Source of the DNA: Gavia stellata
Taxonomy: Eukaryota; Chordata; Aves; Gaviiformes; Gaviidae
Length of the DNA: 64,000 nt
Direction of reading: 5' to 3'
NCBI RefSeq assembly: GCF_030936135.1
Contig: NC_082596.1
Location: 4,564,155-4,628,154, forward strand
Shown: positions 12,581-24,763 of the stretch, piece by piece
Layout: each line of letters starts with the position of its first letter
How positions within the stretch are numbered: position 1 is the first letter of the stretch
Position numbers and translations under genes: made by a program
Notes under the pieces: model-generated
The model's input: the letters and a program-made list of their open reading frames with translations, nothing else
Told to the model about the DNA's origin: nothing
Database searches by the model: none

Positions 12581-15500
12581 CCTCGGAAAGCTCTTTTCTG
12601 GAAGACCCATGGTAGAACATGGCTGTGAGCTTGACAAAAGTCTCACTTGCCAGCAACAGTACTGAATGCAGACATCAGAAGTGACCACTGAATCTATACA
12701 GGGAGAGAAGGCTCTTCTAGGCACCAGAACTGTCATCCCACAGAGTTTTGTTTCGCTGGGTAGACTACAGCTTATAAATAATACATCTCAACTTTAAGAT
12801 ATAGAAAGCAAATGCAAAAGGAAGCTTTGGGTAACTACCTTTACTACCCGTTGCTAAAATGACAGAGGTTTGCCTGCCGGTACATTGTTCAGGTGAGGAG
12901 TCTGCTGTCTGTCAGACAGGTTCAGGAGGGAATTCTCCCACCAGCAAATTAATTTTTCCTGTGCTGTTTGATTTTAGCTTGCACGTGCACCAGCCCCCCA
13001 CCAGGAATCTTCTCTAACCCCACTCAGTAGTTTTCCACTTGAGTAACCAACTAAATTCTAAAGTGATGATATCACTGTTTACATACTTATGATAAAGAAA
13101 AGTCATACACTTCACTTAATAAATTCTGAATTCTGCATAACTGTATATACAACACATATGATGATTTTATAAACTGCTAGCTTACAATTGGAATGCAATT
13201 TATAAGAGCCCTGCCACTTAGGTTACAGAAGTAGTCCTATAGCATGACTTCTCCAGCAAGAGAAAAAGCAGGTGTGCTCATGTTGATGATTCCTACCATT
13301 ATACAGTTTCACTTGAAAGTTATCCCTTTCCTGTTTACTTGGAGGAACACTGAAAGGTTTGTAGAAATTCTTCCATTTTTCTTGGCATGGGGCTATTAAT
13401 TCTTGTATAGATTTTTATCGTGGCCTCTTTTTCTAAAGATAGATATTTTGGCTGCTAAAGAGTAGTTCAATATGAAAAAAAAAATCAAAGTGGTTTGTCT
13501 AAAGAAAGATCTCCAAACATAATGTTCTTGGGTTTTTAAGTGTCCTCTTTACCCTTCCATAAAAGCTACATCCCTAGCTCTGTTCTGAAATCATTGAGAT
13601 TCATGTCTTCTGCAAAGTAAGCCATTTTCAATGTAAATATTTGGATTTAGGCTTTTATTTATAATACTTAGATGTTAGGAAGATCCCCCTTTTCAATCAG
13701 TGAAAATAAAGCCTTCTCAAGAAAGCATTTCAGTCTCTCTCCTCTTACTCGTACATGGAAAGATAAGACTCCCTAATTGTAGGCATGTAACAGAGGTTGG
13801 GTAAAAACCCTTTTTTCCTTTCTTTTACTGACCTATAAAATCAAACCGGAATGGAGGCCTTAATCTGATTTTGAGTTATTACATGCAAAGTTGACCTTGA
13901 AAGTACTGAAGTCAAAGTAATGCTGGCAGTAAAAATCACTGTGTTTTTTAATAATCTTAGGACCTTTTTATGACAGTTGGTTAACTGTGGCTATAAAGCA
14001 TAAAAAAATACCTATCTTTCCAATTTAGAAATGTGCCGTTTTTGCAGTTGAAGGAAAAATATTTGTAAACAGGTTTTAATTCTCTGCAGAAGTCATCATT
14101 TCGAATGGATTAAGAGTTCCCAGAAGTTTTTTTGTTAAAATTTGTATACACCACAGAGAAGTCCTGTTGTACACTGGAGACAGACAAAGTGGTGGCCAGA
14201 AGGACAGAGGGACGGTGAGCTGTGCAAGCCCCTGGTGTCCCTGGATATACACTCCTATTGCTTGTCCCTGCTGCGCTAGCGTTTCCTCGTTGTTTCTGCT
14301 CATAGTCTCCATTAAAACAAGTTGGTTATGTCAGTGGATGTTGGAATATTAAAAGAGAGTCTCTTAATTGTATCCATTTTACTTATATCTATCTATTTAT
14401 GGTTCTTTATTCATATAAAACAGGATGATGCTTGTAATCCTAGTAACACAGCTCTTGCTAGCCTTCATCCCCTGTGTTTATTTAAAGCAACTGTATGATT
14501 TATTGCAAAACCTTCCCTAGTGTGCCAAGTGTTTACTGATGGATGAGCTTGATTGAGATGTCCCAGCTCAAATAATTCACAAGTCATAACATAATTTAAA
14601 AAAGAAACTTCTATTCTCAACATACAGCCCCCTTGCAGTGATATGACATCAAATTGTTTCAGATGTTGGTGATCGCTACAATAAAGATCAGTGACGTTGT
14701 TTAAGCTATAGCTTTTAACTTTGTTTAAAACAGACTCGCTGCAGTGAGTTGGCATCACACAATAGCAACCTCTGATGCATAACTGCTGCTCAACAGGATG
14801 GCTCTGTGGAAGCAAAATGGGATGAGTATTTATACATTGCCATTTCTTTCGTGTCCTGCAGAAAAATCATTTACCCTAAATGAATCATAACCTTCCTACC
14901 ATTTAGTTTTGCTTGCCTTGAACTAAGCGTTTCCTCTTTCCCATCATTAATTTTTTTTTTAAGCAGACTCCCCCCATCTATATGCCAGCTCAGGGGTTGA
15001 TAAGCGTTAGCATTCTGGAGCAGGTGAGGTCCCTATTAAACACGCAATGCCGGAACCTGTTTGCTTGGGAAGGCTGTTGAACTTGGTGAAGTTAAAAAGG
15101 ATGTTAAAACCACAGGGAGATGGAGGTTTTCTCTGCACTTTCATTTGGATTACTGGCTTGCTGACTTGCACCTATGATTAGGATAGCGCTCATTAAGAGA
15201 ATCTGGATGGTGCAACTGCAGGTTGGGATCTGGGGGAACGGTGGTTTACTGAAAAAGAGCTTTAAATGTAATATCCCCCCCAATCCTAGTGTTGCCTACT
15301 AAGTATGTCTCAGCTAAAACTTCTGTGTCAGCTAAGACATCACCAAACAGTTGGAAAAGCTAAACAAGAGGTAGTGGTTTGAACCATGATGTGAACAAGG
15401 TGCCATCTGGACACATGCAGCCCCTTCCTAGAGATCTAAAACCTGCTGCAAAAGGAGTCAATAGTTGTAAGGTAAGTGCTGATGTGGAGAATTGGCCTCG

Positions 15501-15607
15501 GGTATAGGCCTGTAGCAAGGAAAGATGGCTAAACCATGATGCTTTCCCCATTCCCTGTGGGCAGAGTGCTCATGGGTATGTTTGGGCCAAAAGGGCAGGT
15601 CTGTGGG

Positions 15608-16005
15608 TTCAGAATCACAGAGTCATTAAGGTTGGAAAAGGCCTGTAAGATCATCAAGTCCAACCATCAACCCAACACCACCATGCCCACTAAACCATGT
15701 CCCAAAGTGCCACGTCCACACATTCCTTGAACACCTCCAGGGAGGGTGACTCCACCACCACCCTGGGCAGCTTATTCCAGTGTTTCACCACTCTCTCAGT
15801 AAAGAAATTTTTCCTAATATCCAGCCTGAACCTCCCCTGGCGCAACTTGAGGCCATTTCCTCTTATTCTGTCGCTAGTCACTTGGGAGAAGAGACCAACA
15901 GCCACCTCTCTGCAACCCCCTTTCAGGTAGTTGTAGAGAGCGATAAGGTCTCCCCTCAGCCTCCTCTTCTCCAGACTGAACAACCCCAGTTGAAGCAAGT
16001 GTCTT
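15608..16005 (-). mobile_element. CR1 LINE, 5'-truncated tail
   Basis: On the - strand this reads [20 protein letters not shown], then [10 protein letters not shown], then [19 protein letters not shown], the familiar C-terminal end of avian CR1 ORF2. The frame is open from about 16000 down to 15690. The + strand copy begins with aatcacagagtcatt, the degenerate reverse complement of the CR1 3' end. It is a 5'-truncated insertion in the SLC45A4 intron. Confidence 0.9.
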
Positions 16006-17616
16006 CCAATAACTGTGGTGATCAAGGCAGATGTTGCCGTTAGCTTGTTTGTTAGCCAAAGTTGAGTCAAATCACATAGAACTTGGCCTCAGACCTGGAT
16101 TTTGAATCCTGATGATTAAATCGGTTATTTACGGCAAAAAATAGCTTATTTTCATATAATATAATCTCTGCATCACCGCAGAGTGCACAACAGTCTTGGG
16201 AAAATCTGATTTATCTCTTTGAAGAAGGCAGCTTTGTTAGTCAAGATTTGATGGTACTTTAAAGAGCAGGAGATTAGACTTCCAAATTTGCAACATAGGC
16301 TATTTTGGGCAGGGATTGGTATAATCCTGCTTGGTAATGGATGCTTCAGCGTGCTGAATGGGGAGCACAAGCTACAGGTTGGTCTCGCCAGCAAAAGTTG
16401 AATACTACTCACGCTCATGATACGTGGTTTTGAATAATAAAGGGTTTACCTTCCTAGGGTAAAGACACTGAGTTTTTCAGTCTTGGCATCAGTTGGACTG
16501 CAAGAAATTGATTGGTTTGTTTTTAATGCTTTGCTAAAAAACATGTCAAAGTGGCTACCTGACCTGTGCTGATAAACTGCTGATAAGATGTGCTCGGAGA
16601 GGGAGACAGATCTCCAAGGACCAGAGTGTAGCTGCTTTTCTGGGCCAGCCTGCCATCTGCAGGCCATTGCTCTCCATGCTGGAGAGGCGTAAAGCAGGGC
16701 TTTGGGTTTCTTTCCTTCTCCAGAAATTATTATTTGTAACAAGGTTTTTTTCCCAGGTAAATATTACATAATAAATCCCATTTGTTTCCATCCGATCCTA
16801 TGAATAGTCACCTCATTTCTGGAAAAAAAGCAAGGATGATAGAGATAAGCAAGCCTCCTTAGATTTCTCTAGAGGTTAATGAATAATTGCTTTTTCTTTT
16901 ATTGTCTATTGTTCAATTTTGTAAGTAAACGTTTTTGTGTTTAGAAACAGGACATTTCATATGACAGTCAAATTCTGCCCATCATTCTTAGTCCATTAAA
17001 TCTTTAATAACTCTTTAGGGTGGTGGTCTTAGATGAACAGTATGACTATTGTGTTGATCTCATGTTTAATGTCAAAAGTTCTGCTGAGAAGGGGCTATGT
17101 GTATATGACGAGGTAGATTTCCAAACATCCCAAAGATCTTTGTTTTTATAGTCCACGAATGCATAGAGGATGCAACAAAGCTATTGGGCTTATATACACT
17201 GGCTGCTACTTCTACTTGGTGGCCATCTCCACCAACCCCTGTCAAAAAAAATTGGGCACACTCAGCAAAATTCAGCAAAAGTGTGATTTTTTTGGACAGT
17301 AACTAATCTAGACTAGTGATTCTATTGTTAGATATATCTTTTTTTTTCCTAACTTTTATTTCAGTAGCTTAAATATACCTACTGTTATGTTCTTCTGGCC
17401 CAGGTATTTGAAAGATCTACGATCTGTGCTTTCCTTAGCTGTTTTTTTAACCATTGATAAGAAATCTTCACTGAGTTGTTCATTTGGGAGGGAATTTACT
17501 GTAGGTAAATTACTGATCAATTTACAGTTTTCAAAAGTATAACAAAATTTCATGTATCAAGTGAAATGTTTGGTGTGTACCACATAACCTTTAAATCATT
17601 TTTGTCTTTGATTTAG

Positions 17617-17805
17617 GTCTTCCTGAACAATACTACAGCCTCACTTGGTTCCTTAGCCCTATCCTGGGATTGATCTTCACTCCGCTTATAGGTTCAGCTA
17701 GTGACCGCTGCACACTGAGCTGGGGCCGCCGGCGGCCTTTTATTCTTGCTCTCTGCATTGGTGTCCTCTTTGGAGTTGCACTTTTCCTTAATGGCTCTGT
17801 TATAG
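17617..17805 (+). CDS. SLC45A4: SLC45A4 exon: helices 2-3 with WGRRRP loop
   Basis: The acceptor is tttgatttag before GTCTTCC and the donor is ATAG before gtaaat. The exon enters with 2 bases of a split Gly codon and leaves 1 base. It reads [15 protein letters not shown], then two hydrophobic helices separated by [14 protein letters not shown], the conserved cytoplasmic loop 2-3 of the SLC45 family. There is no start codon in frame upstream at a sensible place, so this is an internal exon. Confidence 0.95.
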
Positions 17806-20800
17806 GTAAATAATGAGGAAATTACGTGCGTATATCTCCTGCTGTAAGATTTTTATGTAGGAAGTAAAGATAATGATATGCAGTTGATTTAACTTATGTT
17901 TAGTGTTAAAATTGTTAGAAATCTCTGCAATACTGCATTTGAGCTATCCATCTTGCATGTTTTTATTCTTATTCAAAAGTTACGGTGCTGTGCTAAGTAT
18001 TGTGCAATCATAGCTGTAACTGGTAATACAGTGTTATTAATACAATGGTTGCCAGCATAATGTTTGCAGTCACTGAGACGAATTTGGTCAATCCTTGACA
18101 TGGGAAAATTGTAGCAACCTGTTCACAGGGAAATGTTTCCTGTTGTGATCCGTTTTCCCTTTAATGCATATCTGGCAACACATCCTGTTTCCAGCATTAT
18201 TTCAAAAATTATCTTTTCACTTTTTCTTGTGCTTTTCTTAGACCTAGTATTGAAAAAGTCCAGAACACAGTTAATATTTGTTTATCAAAAACTATGTGGG
18301 AAAATAATTTTTCCTGAGCCCCCATCAAAGCTGGTAAAAATAGTTTCCCTTGAACATAGTTTACTACCGAACTTAATCTACAATCTCCAATCTACGATCT
18401 CTTTGTAAATTTAGTGTAGGAGAGGTGACAGCAAGTACATTTGGGGAAATGTTTACGTCCTGGTTGGACTGATGCAAATGAAAGGAACTTAGCACCTAAT
18501 AATATCCTCTTGGTTCTCTTTTTTTTTGGTTAGAAGCAGCTCTATTGTGAAAAAGTTTTACTGATTGAGGGAAACAAGTGGAACATTACCTTGGCTCAGC
18601 ACATTAGCTTTTTAAAGCCAAATTGGGATGCCATATGATGGTTTTCAATTTTCTGCACACTGCAGTGGACAAACTGTTCTGATGAATGACATTTAGCTTA
18701 TGCTTTTTTAATTTACCCAAGCAACAAATATTAATTATTTGAATTGCTATCATATGGTATCAATTGTACTTTGTTATTGTGTCTCCAAGACTTATTCCTC
18801 CTCCTCCAGATGTATGCAAGATGTTAAACTGCAGCCCTCCTACAAGATTTTAATTGATAGGAAGCTCTTCCTTCCTTCCACACAGTAGTTTAGGTCGGTA
18901 GCCATTGATACTGGCAAGCAAACCTCATATGCAGTGTATAGGCTTATTTTCAAGTATCTCGCCTTCTAATAAATCAGCACAAAATATCGTCTTTGATTTT
19001 TTTCTTTACAGTCGGTTGCATAGCTTTCTAGAAAATCTGTGTTTTCCAGGTACTCCAGTGGTACTTTTGTACAATGAAACTTCTTTAAAACACAGAGGTT
19101 GTTGCAATGCACTGCAAAAGTGAGCTGTATGCTTTACGCATCTGTTCCTGGGACATGGTTGCAGTAGATTTTGAATGAAAACTCTCTTCTGAAAAGCACT
19201 TTAAACACTGCTGAGCCTTGAGCGAACTGCACTGAAGTGAGAGCTGTTCCATGGTCTTCTCTAGACCTGTTCCATACTAGAAGATAGAGATTTGCCACTA
19301 ACATTCAATTTACATCAGCATAAGACAGCACTTGATCTACTATTTAGAGCAGATGCACAATATGATAAAGCAATATTAGTCTCTCTTCAGTTGAAGTTTT
19401 TGAGATGGTGGCTTGTGTCACTTTTCAGAGAGAAAAGGCATTGTTTACCAGTCTCTCGCAAAAGGGGGTATCTAGCGGTTTGCAGGAAAAAACCTCATTC
19501 GTAACCAGATTTTCTTCTAGATGGACCCTGTATGTTTTCATTGTCTGTCTTCCTCCCATTTTACGTTCACACTTTCCTATCCTTAGTCTCCAGTTACTTG
19601 CAATCCTAATTTCAATTTGGGGCTACAGGAGATGCTGCAAAAACTGAGGTGGTCATTGTATCCTACCTTTTTTCATAAGCTGGCCTCTGGCAATAGGAGT
19701 CATAGGGAGGGGAACAGGCTAAAAAAGAGGTTCGCTAATCCTGATAGTGATACAACCATGTCCCAGGAGAACAGCTGTGTATAGATCTTATTCAACCCTT
19801 GTTTTCTCCACTGTATGCACTGTTCAGGTTTCCAACAAATCTAAAGCACTGACACCGTTGGTGTTTTCTGCTGTAAGATTCAGCCGAGCATCGAACTTCC
19901 TTAGCATTCAGAGGACTTGGTATAAATGAGGATTGAATATGCTGGAATCATAGCACTTGAGATTTAGATGATTTTTGGTGGCTTAGCCAGTTCATCTCTT
20001 TCCACATTCATTTTCATCAGTTACGCTAATGGTTTTATCAGTCTCATGCATGTGTAACTTCTAAATCTCTCTGATTCAAGTAATTCATGCTTTTGTCAGT
20101 GGTTCGTTTCATGAAAAATTCTCCAGCTATATGCGAAAGCTGCCTTTCTACTCTGTAGACAAAAAGCATTTAATCCCATGCTATCAACAGAAGCTGACTG
20201 ATGCTTTTTGCAATGCAAAATACCTTCATGTTGCTTCATCCTTAAAAGTTTTGCTTATAAAAGTCATCTAGAAAATACAAATGTTTAAGAAAAGCAAGGA
20301 GAGAGATGAAGGGGTTAAACGTCACTTTATCCTGGTGTACTGCAACCATTGCATGTTAGGCACCGTTTCAGGAACGCTGTCAGCAGTGCAGTTACCTGTG
20401 TTTGTAACTGACACATGAAGTATGTAATTTTGCTTTTGGATGCTCTCCTCTCTCACCATGGCTGTCTTTTATAAAAAAAGCCTTCAGCATTTGAAGGAAA
20501 ATACACGCGAGAAACATGAAATAATATCCAATGTTCTCAAAGGTTTAAGAGATACTTTAAAAATAACATTTTGAAAAATAAATGTCAGTCTTACAAATGT
20601 AAAAACGTAATCTTTGTCCCAACCACCTATGAAGCTCTGCCAGAGTTGAAATTGGCATTTTATTCTGTAAAGGAATGTTTCCAGTAAGCATGTTGACCAC
20701 CTTTCTCTTAAGGAGCTTAACCTTGCTCTTAGTAGTTTTCCCTTTTTGACTGACATGCTCAGATTCCTCTTCCATTTTTCCTCAGGTCTGGCTATTGGCG

Positions 20801-23800
20801 ATGTCCCGGACAAGCAGCCCATTGGTATAGTTCTCACGGTGCTTGGTGTTGTGGTGTTGGACTTTTGCGCTGATGCAACAGAAGGGCCAATTCGGGCCTA
20901 CTTGTTGGATGTGGTGGACAGTGAAGAGCAAGACATGGCCCTTAATATCCATGCGTTTTCAGCTGGTATGGAGTTAGTCAATATGTTTTTGGCAGCTGTC
21001 AAGTCTTTCTGATGACCAATTTGTGACTGAATTGATTTTTCCTGAACATACTTCTCGTTTTTTCTCTTCCACAGGTCTTGGAGGAGCAATTGGTTACATG
21101 TTAGGAGGGCTGGACTGGACACAGACCTTCTTGGGTAGTATTTTTAAGTCTCAAGAGCAAGTCCTTTTCTTCTTTGCAGCCATTATTTTCTCTGTCTCCG
21201 TTGCTCTCCACCTCTTTAGCATTGAAGAAGAGCAATATAACCCTCAGCAGGACAGGATTGATGACGAAGGAGACACACTTTCCAGTGTCAAATTCAGTGG
21301 TAGTCTCCCCCCTCTGAATCGACTGAATGTAATTAGTGAGGAAGAGCCGTATGGAGCCTCTATGTTCCATGACGAGGTTCAGTCAGAGCATGATCTCAAT
21401 ATGGAGTTCCTTGAGGTGAACATTGTAAGAAGTAAGAGTGACTCAGTTCTGCATATGCCCGATGCTACATTGGAAATTGAATCGGAGCTGCTTTTTCTGC
21501 ATGACATCGAACCCTCCATTTTTCAGGATGCTTCATACCCAAACACTCCCCACAACACAAGCCAAGAGATTATGAAGTCCAAACTCAACCACCTGTCTGC
21601 TTTCCTCAGGGACAATGAGAAAGAGGAGGAAATGTTGCTTGATAATCGCTTAAATGAAGATAAAGTCCCAAACGTGAATGGCTCCCTACCAAAAGAGTTC
21701 CTCAATGGACACGCTAGAATAGGCATGAAGCAATCTAGTACTTCAAACTCCATGCGAAGGCGGAGGCATATGTTCTACCGTCAGCCATCTTACACCTTCT
21801 CGTACTATGGCAAAATAGGCTCTCACCGCTATCGCTTTCGTCGGGCCAATGCCATAGTCTTGATAAAGTCCTCACGCAGCATGAATGATATCTACGACAT
21901 GCAGAAGCGGCAGCGACAGAGGTACAGACACAGGAATCAGAGTGGCACGACAAATTCAAGTGGAGACACAGAGAGTGAAGAGGGGGAAACAGAAACCACT
22001 GTCAGACTTTTGTGGTTGTCAATGCTAAAGATGCCAAAGGAGCTGCTGAGACTGTGCGTCTGTCACCTCTTAACTTGGTTTTCGATCATTGCTGAAGCTG
22101 TGTTCTATACAGATTTCATGGGCCAGGTCATATTTCAGGGCGATCCAAAGGTAAGAGAACAGTTACCGTTGGCCAACCTGCTTACAGTTACTCATTCCTG
22201 AGATGTGCTCATTACAAGAAAACGGCTTTGTGTTTGTGTTTGTTGCAGGCCCCTTCTAACTCAACTGAGTTACATGCCTATAACGCTGGAGTTCAGATGG
22301 GATGCTGGGGACTGGTGATTTATGCTGCTACTGCTGCCGTTTGTTCAGGTAAGAGACTCTGCACAATCAGACAGTGGAATGCACCTCATATATGTATTTG
22401 CAAGGTAAAAATAGTTTTGCTTCAGTTAGCATCCGCCTCCTTGTTTGGGGTGAAGGATACTTTGGAAAAGCATTTCACATGGTCATAAGGGGAGGGGCTT
22501 CTTTAAGAATCAAGGTTAAAAAATTCCTCCAAATGTAGAGGTGGAAATATGAACAGATCAGTTAAGTGGCATAAAGAGCAAAGTGATATCAAAGGATATT
22601 GAATGGTATTCAGCTCGTCATCAGGAAACTAAATTATGCTTGTTAGAAGATTCAAGCATATGTAAGAGGGTTTTTGCAAAGACTTTTTAAAATCGAAATT
22701 ATAAATATGTATTTCTGAAAGTGTTTTTCTTGCTCTCTAATAACAGATAAACCAACTACAGACAATTTAGGCTTGGAATACAGACTGAAATTTAAAGCTT
22801 TTGCCAAACTTATATTCTGCCTTTTGCAGCACGTGTGCAGGCACGTCTGCACAGTTCAGTATCGTGGGGACTGCCTCTTTGTTGAGACATGTCAAATTGA
22901 AGTTCAGGTGGGCAGCTTGTTTCTGAACACAGCTGAAATGTGGCTATAAACATCAATTATCTGATCATTTTGTTTAGCGAATGTGCTTGCATTAGAAACA
23001 GAATCTCCTCTGTGCACCTGCATTGATAAAGTTAATAAATAGGTAAAATTAATGAATGGACTGAGTGGACCATGATAAGTTTGAGTCGCAAAGCATTTTG
23101 TTCTGCCTCAGACTTAGAGCATGGTTTAGGCAAGTCTCTGAGCCCATTTGTTCCCTGATTTCTGAAGTAGCATTACATCCTTTTCCCAGTGAGGGCTGAG
23201 TTATGCCGCTAAGGCAAGCCAAATATGCAGTGAGCATCAAAGTCCCAAACAGTGTATCGAGCTGTCATGGCCACCTCAATACCATAAAACTTCACCAAAT
23301 AAGCTGATATTTATGTTTTATTCTTCATCTCTGCAGCCTTGTTGCAGAAATACTTGGACAACTATGACCTTAGTATAAAAGTGATCTACATCCTGGGCAC
23401 GCTGGGTTTTTCTCTTGGCACTGCAGTGATGGCTATGTTCCCCAACGTGTACGTCACCATGATAATGATCAGCACTATGGGAATTGTCTCTATGAGTATC
23501 TCCTACTGCCCCTATGCGCTTTTGGGACAATACCATGATATTAAACAGGTATGTGGAATATTTTGAGTATTTTAATCAAGGCATAGCTTTCACGTTTCTC
23601 TGAAGATCACAGTGGCAAAATGGATTTATTAAATCCCATTATTTGAGATACCTGCATTGTTGGGATGTGTGCTACAGCACAGATTCATCCTTGATAGTAA
23701 ACAGCAACAGCTCTTGCTTAAATCAGATGGTATTAGCATCAAGGTGGCCCAGTGGGGTCGTGATTGCTTTACCCTGTGCTGAGGTATAAACGGATTTGGG

Positions 23801-24763
23801 TGCATATGGTAGATGAGGAGAGATGAAATAATTATTGGAGTATTTATTATATACCTAGTTGTTATTACTGTTTCTGATGCATTATGTTAGCATTACCCAG
23901 GTTCATTGCAGTCTTAGATATTGAGGTGAGTCTGGAAATGCAGCTGTAAGTTTGGGGAAACGTAAGGCGAACTGATTCTGCTGGAAACAAGGACAGATTT
24001 ACTTTCCAGTTTTTAGCACTGTTCCATTTGTATTACAATTTACAGGAGGATCATTTATTTTAACATGTTTCTGCATTGGGATTGGGAGGGGGATTCCTTT
24101 TTATAATCATAAAAATAATTTCCACCAACTGTTTCATGTAAATTTGTTTTACAAAACCTACTCTTGGAGCCAATTCATGCTAGGAGTGCCCCAGTAAATA
24201 TCTGCCTCTTGGTATAACATGAGGAGGCCGTGGATAAGTAGATAAGGAGGCTGTTGCTCTGGACTTGTGTAGTCTGCGTGATGCACAAGGATGGCATAAA
24301 GTTGACCACGGGGCTGAGAAAGTCAAGGAAGATACTAGTGTTTAAATATTTGATTTCATCCATTGTTTTACCTCCTAACACGTTTCTTGTCTTTTTCCAG
24401 TACATTCACCATAGCCCCGGGAACTCAAAGCGAGGCTTTGGGATAGACTGCGCTATTCTGTCGTGTCAGGTTTACATCTCCCAGATCCTCGTGGCCTCTG
24501 CGCTTGGTGGTGTGGTGGATGCGGTTGGCACAGTCAGAGTCATTCCCATGGTGGCTTCAGTGGGATCCTTCCTGGGTTTTTTGACAGCTACCTTCTTGGT
24601 GATTTACCCTGAAGTCAATGAAGAGCCAAAGGAAGAACAGAAAGGACTAGGTCCTCCAGAGACAAGCGAGGGCAACGGCACGAGCGCAGAGAAGCCAACT
24701 GTGCTGAAGCTCACACGCAAAGGAGTTGCCGCGTCGGAGCTGGAGAGCGAGTCAGCCGTGTGA
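17617..24763 (+). CDS. SLC45A4: SLC45A4, proton-linked sugar/polyamine transporter family, 3' part (six coding exons)
   Basis: CDS parts: 17617-17805, 20786-20965, 21075-22150, 22249-22348, 23337-23548, 24401-24763. All introns are GT-AG and every junction keeps phase, giving 706 codons plus TGA. The product is a 12-helix major-facilitator transporter. Helices 2-6 lie in the first three exons, then a roughly 270-residue charged cytoplasmic loop, then helices 7-12. The SLC45 signature WGRRRPF follows helix 2. The match to vertebrate SLC45A4 is very close from memory, for example [18 protein letters not shown] and [17 protein letters not shown]45 proteins are described as H+-coupled sugar transporters, and SLC45A4 has more recently been linked to polyamine transport in neurons; the substrate cannot be read from this sequence. 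The human protein is about 770 residues, so roughly 60-85 N-terminal residues are missing here. It is convergent with DENND3. Confidence 0.96.
20786..20965 (+). CDS. SLC45A4: SLC45A4 exon: helix 4 and loop to helix 5
   Basis: The acceptor follows tttttcctcag and the donor is GCTG before gtatgg. The exon completes the split Gly codon and ends one base into another, which the next exon completes. It carries helix 4 ([15 protein letters not shown]) and the conserved motif [14 protein letters not shown]. An open frame runs through the donor for 15 more codons but lacks similarity, so I placed the boundary at the GT. Confidence 0.94.
21075..22150 (+). CDS. SLC45A4: SLC45A4 large exon: helices 5-7 and central cytoplasmic loop
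   Basis: At 1,076 bases this is the largest exon. The acceptor is cttccacag and the donor is CCAAAG before gtaaga. It encodes helix 5 ([13 protein letters not shown]), helix 6 ([16 protein letters not shown]), then roughly 270 hydrophilic residues, then helix 7. The loop has a conserved phosphorylation-like patch ([12 protein letters not shown]), the block [13 protein letters not shown], a basic run SMRRRRH, a second basic run [12 protein letters not shown], and an acidic stretch GDTESEEGE. The first part of the loop diverges from the human protein as I remember it, while the flanking blocks hold. Confidence 0.96.
22249..22348 (+). CDS. SLC45A4: SLC45A4 exon: helix 8
   Basis: A 100-base exon with acceptor tttgttgcag and donor TTCAG before gtaaga. 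It reads [14 protein letters not shown], with an NST glycosylation-type sequon in the extracellular loop, and then helix 8 ([15 protein letters not shown]). It starts in phase 0 and leaves one base that completes an Ala codon in the next exon. Confidence 0.94.
23337..23548 (+). CDS. SLC45A4: SLC45A4 exon: helices 9-10
   Basis: The acceptor is catctctgcag and the donor is AAACAG before gtatgt. It encodes [12 protein letters not shown], helix 9 ([16 protein letters not shown]), helix 10 ([15 protein letters not shown]) and the conserved [13 protein letters not shown]. It ends in phase 0. Confidence 0.95.
24401..24763 (+). CDS. SLC45A4: SLC45A4 last coding exon: helices 11-12 and C-terminal tail
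   Basis: The acceptor is gtctttttccag and the stop is TGA at 24761-24763. It reads [20 protein letters not shown], then helices 11 and 12 ([14 protein letters not shown]). The cytosolic tail is rich in Glu and Lys and contains [11 protein letters not shown], ending ESAV, which resembles the vertebrate tail. The short terminal sequence could be a PDZ-type ligand, which is inference only. Confidence 0.95.
   Translation, partial: YIHHSPGNSKRGFGIDCAILSCQVYISQILVASALGGVVDAVGTVRVIPMVASVGSFLGFLTATFLVIYPEVNEEPKEEQKGLGPPETSEGNGTSAEKPTVLKLTRKGVAASELESESAV

Larger units (their letters stand above)
1..17616 (+). other. SLC45A4: Presumed upstream intron of SLC45A4; no coding exon recognised
   Basis: No open frame here resembles a known protein. 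I looked for the exon that should precede the first visible SLC45A4 exon (the first transmembrane helix and the start codon) and did not find it, so the start probably lies left of the window and this stretch is most likely intron. Contents seen: ordinary AT-leaning sequence, a T18 run at 7048-7065, an alternating purine-pyrimidine tract at 12172-12206, a 37-base tandem duplication near 12.5 kb, and a CR1 tail at 15608-16005. A short or untranslated exon could have been missed. Confidence 0.55.

Noticed and set aside
14465..14815. A 116-codon - strand frame in the SLC45A4 intron
   Set aside because: No recognisable motif, AT-rich flanks, and no convincing splice sites.
15690..16070. A 126-codon - strand frame as a host gene
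   Set aside because: It is the C-terminal end of CR1 LINE ORF2.
20484..20837. A 117-codon open frame on the - strand
   Set aside because: It is antisense to the SLC45A4 intron and the start of the exon at 20786-20965, and its translation resembles nothing.
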